Shown here: positions 58,262 through 64,000 of the stretch, one piece after another
Numbering within the stretch: position 1 is the stretch's first letter
Layout: each line of letters starts with the position of its first letter
From: Nansenia antarctica
Lineage: Eukaryota > Chordata > Actinopteri > Argentiniformes > Microstomatidae
NCBI GenBank assembly: GCA_963989245.1
Contig: OZ022347.1
Span: forward strand, 39,769,886 to 39,833,885
Direction of reading: 5' to 3'
DNA: 64,000 bases
Notes under the pieces: generated by a model
Database searches by the model: none
The model's input: only the letters and a program-made list of their open reading frames with translations
Told to the model about the DNA's origin: nothing
Translations under genes and position numbers: made by a program

Positions 58262-58415
58262 CCTCAAAAAAACATTTGGTCGATTATTACTCCCCTTTAA
58301 TAATACCAATCGGTATTGTATTTTATATCGTTGGAAAGCCTGATTAGTCACCTTTACAACGAGGTACAACTTGTAAGGGTCATGCATTCGTGGAATGAGC
58401 AACACAGCTAAACGT
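58262..58415. mobile_element. Half copy of the CTCCTCAAAAAAA foldback MITE
   Basis: Shares CCCCTTTAATAATACCAAT and ATCGTTGGAAAGCCTGATTA with 38513-40447; the opposite arm is missing. Confidence 0.75.
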
Positions 58416-58478
58416 GTGGGTAGTGGCCCCAAAAGAATTAGCCAAAATGCCCTGAGTTTCTAAATGTGCCTATTTCAG

Positions 58479-59160
58479 CTCTCCAGGCAGTGGGCGAGGT
58501 GGGGGTTGTGATGGGGAGCAGGGCTGTGACTGTGCCCAGCGTGCCCAGCGGGCAGAGTTGTGTCTACTGGCTCTGCAGTATGGGATGTGCCAGCATCACT
58601 GCTGGATGCGTTACTACACATCCCCCGAGGGAGACCGCCTCGTCCAAGGGTAAGGGACAGGATGGAAGCACCCGGGGAGGCTGGTGGTGGTAGGAAACGG
58701 AGGATGGGCTCATTGTAATGCATGAAATGGTAATCCTTGTCAGTGGGCCACTGGAGGCAGAAATCGGAGGGCGGGCTCACTAACGCAGGCGATAAAATGG
58801 AATCATAATACCCTTGCCTTTTCCTGCTGACTCCTCATCATAATCCATCATAAGTGTGACCCCCCTTTAATCATAAATTATCAGTTTAGGGGGAATTTCA
58901 GAAGTAGTTTTTAGTTGGATTGTTTTTAGTTTGTTTGTCCTTGTTTTGCCACAAGTCGAGTGGGTAATAGCTGAAGAATACTGATTTATGCATTGAAACA
59001 TATAATTAATTTTTCTATTTGAGAGTGCTGGTCTTATTATTTACTAGGTGTGTAATTCCCCCAGTAGGAGTGAGGGCCCACCTGAGACCCTGATGAATGT
59101 GCTGCAGGTCCTGGAGGGAGACTACAGTTACATGAGGGGGAGACTACAGTTACATGAGGG
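58479..59160 (+). pseudogene. Two exons of an unrecognised host gene inside an LTR
   Basis: The first exon (58479 or 58487 to 58649) encodes CDGEQGCDCAQRAQRAELCL then LALQYGMCQHHCWMRYYTSP and EGDRLVQ, ending GG/GTAAGG. The second (59065 to about 59160) begins after AATTCCCCCAG and continues in phase: GRSEGPPETLMNVLQVLEG, DYSYMRG. The shared phase and protein-like composition argue for real exons. A 23-bp tandem duplication (GAGACTACAGTTACATGAGG) disrupts the second. No donor follows; the sequence runs back into LTR. I cannot name the family. Position within the LTR suggests a duplicated gene fragment. Confidence 0.5.
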
Positions 59161-59338
59161 GGAAGGTCCTCTCAGGGGTGCCCCCCTGCCTGCCTGCTGA
59201 CTACGCCCCCTGCCTGACCCCCCGCTTGCCCTACGACCATTCTCTGCCTACTCCCTAAAATAAATAATACTTTATTTTACTTTAACCTGTCTCTGTCTGT
59301 GTCTGCGCTTGGGTTCCCTATCTGACCGTAACAATAAT

Positions 59339-62300
59339 ACTGTTGGTTCAAATGTAATATATTAATGAACACGTTCATGTCATGTTGTGTCAGTACAAAC
59401 ATGTTCTAATTACATTTTATTTTAGTGAAAAACCCGACCTAACGTCACCCGCGATTGTGAAGCTAACTGTAACAACACAAGCTAGTTAGCGAATGTTAAA
59501 GGGTACAACAGCTAGTTTAATGTCAACCATGTCTCTATTCTCAATCATTTCTGTAATAATTGGGGCCAGTAACACTAACTTGTGTGTGAGTAAGTTATAT
59601 GTGTGTGTGCAAGCATGTTTTTGATATTGTCAATCGTCTCACTTGTAATAGGTGAGCTGTAACACAAATATGCCAGTGAGAAAAAGGAAAATGGACATAA
59701 CACCAGGGTTGCCACGCTTGCCTTGAAATAATTTTCCATACCACCTCTTGATTTTCCAGGTACCATGTTTTGTGATGATATCTGGACCGTTAAAACTTCC
59801 AGCCTAGAACACCACTGGGTTGAAAAACTTGGTTCCCTAAAACGTATAGGTGATGGTGGTGATTCCAATTCATCAGAGCAGTCATACGTCATCTCCCTGT
59901 CATCAGAACGATCACGCCCCCTTTTGGGTGGTAGAATTGTTAGAAGTTTGACTTGCGGTCAATGCAAATTTATTATTTTTCCTACTTTTATACGTTAAAA
60001 TAAGAAAACAGTATTGCTTTTTAGCTATTAGGAGCCCAAATCCGATGACCAGTCAGGCAAACAATTTTATAGTGTCGTTTCCGATCAATGATCTACGTCG
60101 TTATATATTTTAAAAATCATGAAATAGAGGTTGATGTGTGTCCTTTCAGTCTGCCTCCATCTATGTGGCTGAACGACCCGACGGCCTGAGATGTCATATA
60201 ATCCTAACCTGACATATACAATTACCTTATTGAATCTCCAGATAATGTATTTCTGACATCTATCACTTGCTGAAGTTAAGATACTTTATTTTTCTGTTTT
60301 GGTAGTCTGTCCAATGTGACACTTGCCCTTCTCCACCGGCCCTAGTTTTGGATCTAGCTTGCTGTTCATTATTTTGATAATAAATCCTAGCTAGCTAGCT
60401 AGATTTACATCTTCATATAAATATATATACACACATACATATACTATATATACCATACAGGCTGAATACTGATCACTTGGCAAATGCATCATCTATTAAA
60501 GTAGCAAAGATCACACATTTGCATTGATCGCCAGTCAAACTTCAACCACTTCCTGAGTAAATCCAACGTTCCTACGCTGAGATATGACCGTTTTAACTTA
60601 CGCCCCCCACTCGCGGATATCAGGAAGTATTAGCGCTATAGCTATGACTTCTCAATACGGTGATCAAGGCAATAAACAAACAATCAAAGTAGGATTACAG
60701 ACTTTCAGTCTGCCTCCATCCATGTGGATGAACCACCCAAAGACCTGAGGTGTTGTCGGAGGCATGAATATGATTTAGGGGGTATTTAGTATAACAGGCT
60801 GGGTTTATTGTGAGTTTACTTGTTTGTTTATTGCCTTGATCACCGTATTGAGAAGTCATATGGTTATGGGGGGTGATATTGCAAGGTAATTTAAGCACCT
60901 GCGCACCTTGCATTGCGGTAGTGGAGAGAGAGGGGAGCGATGTATTTTTGTTGACCGCATTATACGCATATGACGCAGATGAGACACTGACCTCATGTCT
61001 TTTAGCTTGCTTTTATAGTTGTTTTTATTTTCTTAATATTGTTGTCTTTATTTGCACTTGACACCACAGACCTCATTGTCTCTTAGCTTGTTTTATAGCA
61101 TTTTCGCTTTTGAATTTGTCTAGTGTGTAATATTTGTGATATGTTATGTGTATATGTTTGTGAATATGTGAATATGTTTTTCTGTTTTTGCACCTTCAGA
61201 AGAACCACTACAATTTCATTGTATACAAGGACAATAAAGTCTATTCTATTCTATATTCTATACGCATTGTTTGTTATTTTTCTAGTTTTGATCGCTTATG
61301 GATTATTTTTGTATGTCGCCAAGTTTGATTGTTCTATTCAATAAATGCTCTAAAACGTACTTTTCATCTCAGCGGATTGTTTGGCGCTTCATACAATTAC
61401 CAGCCAGACCCTGGTTGCGTCTCTCAGCGACTTTTTACTTTTGGCTCTATCTATCTATCTCGCTACAGGTGTCATATAACCCTAACCCATATCCTGTCAT
61501 ATAAAAGTACCTTATTGAATCTCCAGGTAATGTAGGCTATTTCTGACATCCATCACTTTTGCTGTCGTTAAGATACTTTATTTTTCTGTTTTGGTAGTCT
61601 GTCCAATGTGACACTTGCCCTCCTCCACCGGCCCTAGTTTTGGATCTAGCTTGCTGTTCATTATTTTCATGATAAATCGTAGCTAGCTAGCTATAACATC
61701 TTCATATACACCATACAGGCTACTGATTAACAGTAGGCACTGATTAACAGTAGGCAAATGCCAATTGAACAGATTTATTCATTATCCTATCTTAAGAAAA
61801 CTAATGTAACACTCTCATCTGGGGATTTACACGGCAAATCAAATCAAAGATCGACAAATCCCTGATGACAGGGAGATGACGTATGACTGCTCTGATGAAT
61901 CAACCCCTATTTCATTAATTTTCTCTATATAACGACGTCGATCATTGATCGGCAATGACACTATATAATAGTTTGCCTAACTGGCCATCGGATTTGGGCT
62001 CCTAATATCTAAAAAGCACTGCGGTTTTCTTATTTTATCGGATTAAAGTAGCAAAGACCAGAAATTTCCATTGACCGCCAGTCAAACTTCTCCCCTTCTA
62101 TCACCCAAAAAGGGGCGTGGACATGACGGGAGAGCAAAGTACCCGGGTGCTTTCGAATTGCATAGAGAGTTTGAATTTTGTCAGCTGTAAAGCGGATGTG
62201 TTTCCTAGAACATGTAAATGCAATTGCGTATCACCGAATTGCATAGAGAGTTTGAATTTTGTCAGCTACAAAGCGGATGTGTTTACTAGAACATGTAAAT

Positions 62301-62689
62301 GCAATTGCGAATCACATTATTGCATTACAGTTTGAATATTGACTCAAATAACGCAGGCAAAAGTGGCAAATGAATATGCTATTTTGGGATTGCAAAGTCA
62401 TTTGCACATTAGAATGAACTTTTGAATTTTGTCAGCTACAAAGCAGCGCATGACTTTGGAAATTAAATGTCAAATGGCTTTGCATTATAATTTTAATATT
62501 GACAGCGAATGTGCACATCGGGTACATGAAAATGAAAATGAAAATCATTAGAATTGCATTTGAATTTGAATATTGTCTGAAAGAATGCATGCAAAAGTGG
62601 AACATGCAATTGCAATCTCATATTGCATTAGCATTTGAATTGAGTCAGCTATATGCTTCCATAGTTATGTGCGCCTGTCGGGGCTTCTT
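59339..62689. repeat. Complex of inverted and direct duplications
   Basis: 59877-60130 is inverted at 61870-62115. 60218-60410 is repeated directly at 61497-61690. 60590-60690 faces its inverse at 60790-60865. Both outer arms carry a frame starting MTYDCSDE near the TCATCTCCCTGTCATCAG block. A LINE tail ending (TTCTA)n lies at about 61197-61262. 62155-62315 holds a 77-bp direct doubling. No complete gene is seen. Confidence 0.6.
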
Positions 62690-62814
62690 GATTGATTGAA
62701 AACCTTTATTGTCCCCAATGGGGAAATTTTGTTGTCAAACAGCTCAGTTAGGGCAGAAAACATTCAATACAGAAAACAGAAAACATTCAATAAAATACAT
62801 AAAACAGTGCAGGC
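62690..62814 (-). other. 3' UTR and tail of the Rex1-like LINE
   Basis: On the minus strand it ends AAAGGTTTTCAATCAATCAA, a LINE 3' end with tetranucleotide tail. Confidence 0.7.
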
Positions 62815-63993
62815 TCAATAAGTAAAAAGTTCCAAAAGTTCCAGCTCCAGGTCTCCCCCACCCTGCAGGGCCTGGTTGTAGAGTCGGAGTGCAGCTGGAA
62901 CAAAGGACTGTCCAAATCTTTTTGTACTTTGACGGGGGAGAACAAATCTGTGGCTGAACTTGCTCCTCATCCCCGCCAGCTCGCAGTACATCGGGTGGGA
63001 GGGATTGGCCAGCATGGCCGCCAGTTTTTTCCCCATCCTCTGTTCTGCCACCACCTCTAGGCTGTCCAGCCCGGTCCCCACCACAGAGCTGGCCTTCTTC
63101 ACCAGTTTGTTTAGCTTCGCAGCATCCCTGGCACAGATGTTTCCACCCCAGCAGGCCACGGCGAAGAACAGAACGCTGGCAACCACCGACTGATAAAACA
63201 TTTGCAGCAGCTTGTTGCAGACACCGAAAGACCTCAGCCTTCTCAGGAAAAACAGTCTGCTCTGCCCTTTCCTGAGAAGAGCCTCGGTGTTGTCAGTCCA
63301 GTCCAGTTTGTTATTAATTTGTACTCCCAGGTACCTGTAGGAGTCCACCCTCTCGACTTCCACCCCCTTGATGGTGATGGGGGCTGGGGTCCTTCTCTTC
63401 CTCCTAAAGTCCACCACCAACTCCTTTGTTTTGCTGGTGTTAAGCAAAAGGTAGTTGGTGTCGCACCACTGCACAAAGCTCTCCACCAGGGCCCTGTACT
63501 CCTCATCCCTGTCGTCTGTGATGTAACCGACGATAGAGGAGTCATCCGAAAACTTCTGCAGGTGGCACTGGTCGGAGCTAAACTGGAAGTCGGAGGTATA
63601 GAGGGTGAAGAGAAAGGGTGACAGAACAGTTCCCTGGGGGGCACCGGTGTTGCACACCACCACCTCAGACTGACAGCCCTGCAGTCTCACATACTGACGC
63701 CTGTCTGTGAGGTAGTTGTGGATCCAAGCCGTCAGGGAGTCCTCCACACACATCACTGCTAGTTTGTCAGCCAGCAGTGATGGCTTGATAGTGTTAAATG
63801 CACTGGAGAAGTCGAAGAACATGGTCCTCACCATGCTCTGTGGCCTCTCCAGGTGTGTGTAGGCCCTGTGCAGCATGTAAATGATGGCATCCTCCACCCC
63901 CATGCTCTCCTGGTATGCAAACTGCCGGGGGTCCAGGAAGTCCTTCACCTGGGGCTTAAGGTGTTGCAGCACTAGCCTCTCCAGGATCTTCAT
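62815..63993 (-). pseudogene. Rex1-like LINE reverse transcriptase (continues past the window)
   Basis: A 392-codon frame with no internal stop. FFDFSSAFNTI (Asp 61), CNTGAPQGTVLSPFLFTLYT (about 115-134) and FSDD (148-151) are RT motifs A, B and C. SRLFFLRRLRSFGVCNKL follows in the thumb, and the end is ELELLELFTY. The sequence resembles the fish Rex1/Babar group. The N-terminal part lies beyond the window, so completeness cannot be judged. Confidence 0.88.
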
Positions 63994-64000
63994 GACCTGT

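Larger units (their letters stand above)
57784..59333 (+). mobile_element. LTR bounded by ATAAT, interrupted by exon-bearing DNA
   Basis: TGTCACGCCC at 57784 and GACCGTAACA at 59333 are LTR-type ends, each next to ATAAT (57779-57783, 59334-59338), a 5-bp target duplication. The LTR part covers about 57784-58115 and 59165-59333 (with AATAAATAATA near 59258). Both breakpoints lie in CCTGCCTGCCTG. About 1 kb between them is not LTR-like and holds exons. Confidence 0.65.

Overview
The window is eukaryotic and almost certainly from a teleost fish. It has spliced exons with GT/AG junctions, fish-type Tc1, hAT, Rex1-like and IS630-like elements, a Gmr1-type LTR retrotransposon, tRNA-derived SINE sequence and very long minisatellites. 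There are no operons, rRNA genes or CRISPR arrays. I cannot fix the species from sequence alone. Roughly 80-90% of the window is transposon or tandem repeat, much of it nested two to four levels deep; I could close many elements by finding matching target-site duplications (TSDs).
Layout. 1-1270: 3' end of an LTR retroelement, ending in a TG...CA LTR. About 2045-12324 (+): exons of a Ulp1/SENP-like (C48) cysteine protease gene and, in phase from 6638 on, exons of the same or an adjoining gene. One coding exon is split by a 4.4-kb hAT element (TSD CTCAGGAC), which itself carries an antisense LINE with a restriction-like endonuclease. 12.9-14.8 kb: hAT inside a Tc1 MITE inside another Tc1 MITE. 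16.6-24.0 kb: hAT element containing a second hAT-like element, which holds a BEL/Pao gag fragment and an IS630-like transposase gene.
24.1-43.9 kb (+): a C2H2 zinc-finger gene in three phase-compatible exons (24098-24276, 33101-33516, 42825-43927). Its first intron holds an intact Gmr1-like retrotransposon with identical LTRs (24425-31034). Its second intron holds a Tc1 element, foldback elements, a ZBED-type hAT and piggyBac and LINE remnants.
44-51.8 kb: tandem repeats, SINE, a Tc1 remnant interrupted by a 3.5-kb DNA element (an inverted copy of the one at 4.4-6.5 kb, here carrying a hAT), and a LINE reverse transcriptase. 51.8-55.9 kb: four minisatellites. Two of them grow out of, or abut, minus-strand exons of an unrecognised host gene; one array multiplies a 5' splice site in an in-frame 39-bp unit. 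55.9-57.1 and 62.7-64.0 kb: Rex1-like LINEs on the minus strand. 57.8-59.3 kb: an LTR bounded by ATAAT repeats that contains host-like exons. 59.4-62.6 kb: inverted and direct duplications.
Functionally there is no coordinated gene cluster. The host genes are a SUMO/ubiquitin-like protease-type gene, a zinc-finger regulator whose second exon is packed with VKEE (SUMO-consensus-like) repeats, and two unnamed gene fragments. The rest records repeated insertion into their introns and, in at least one case, into an exon.
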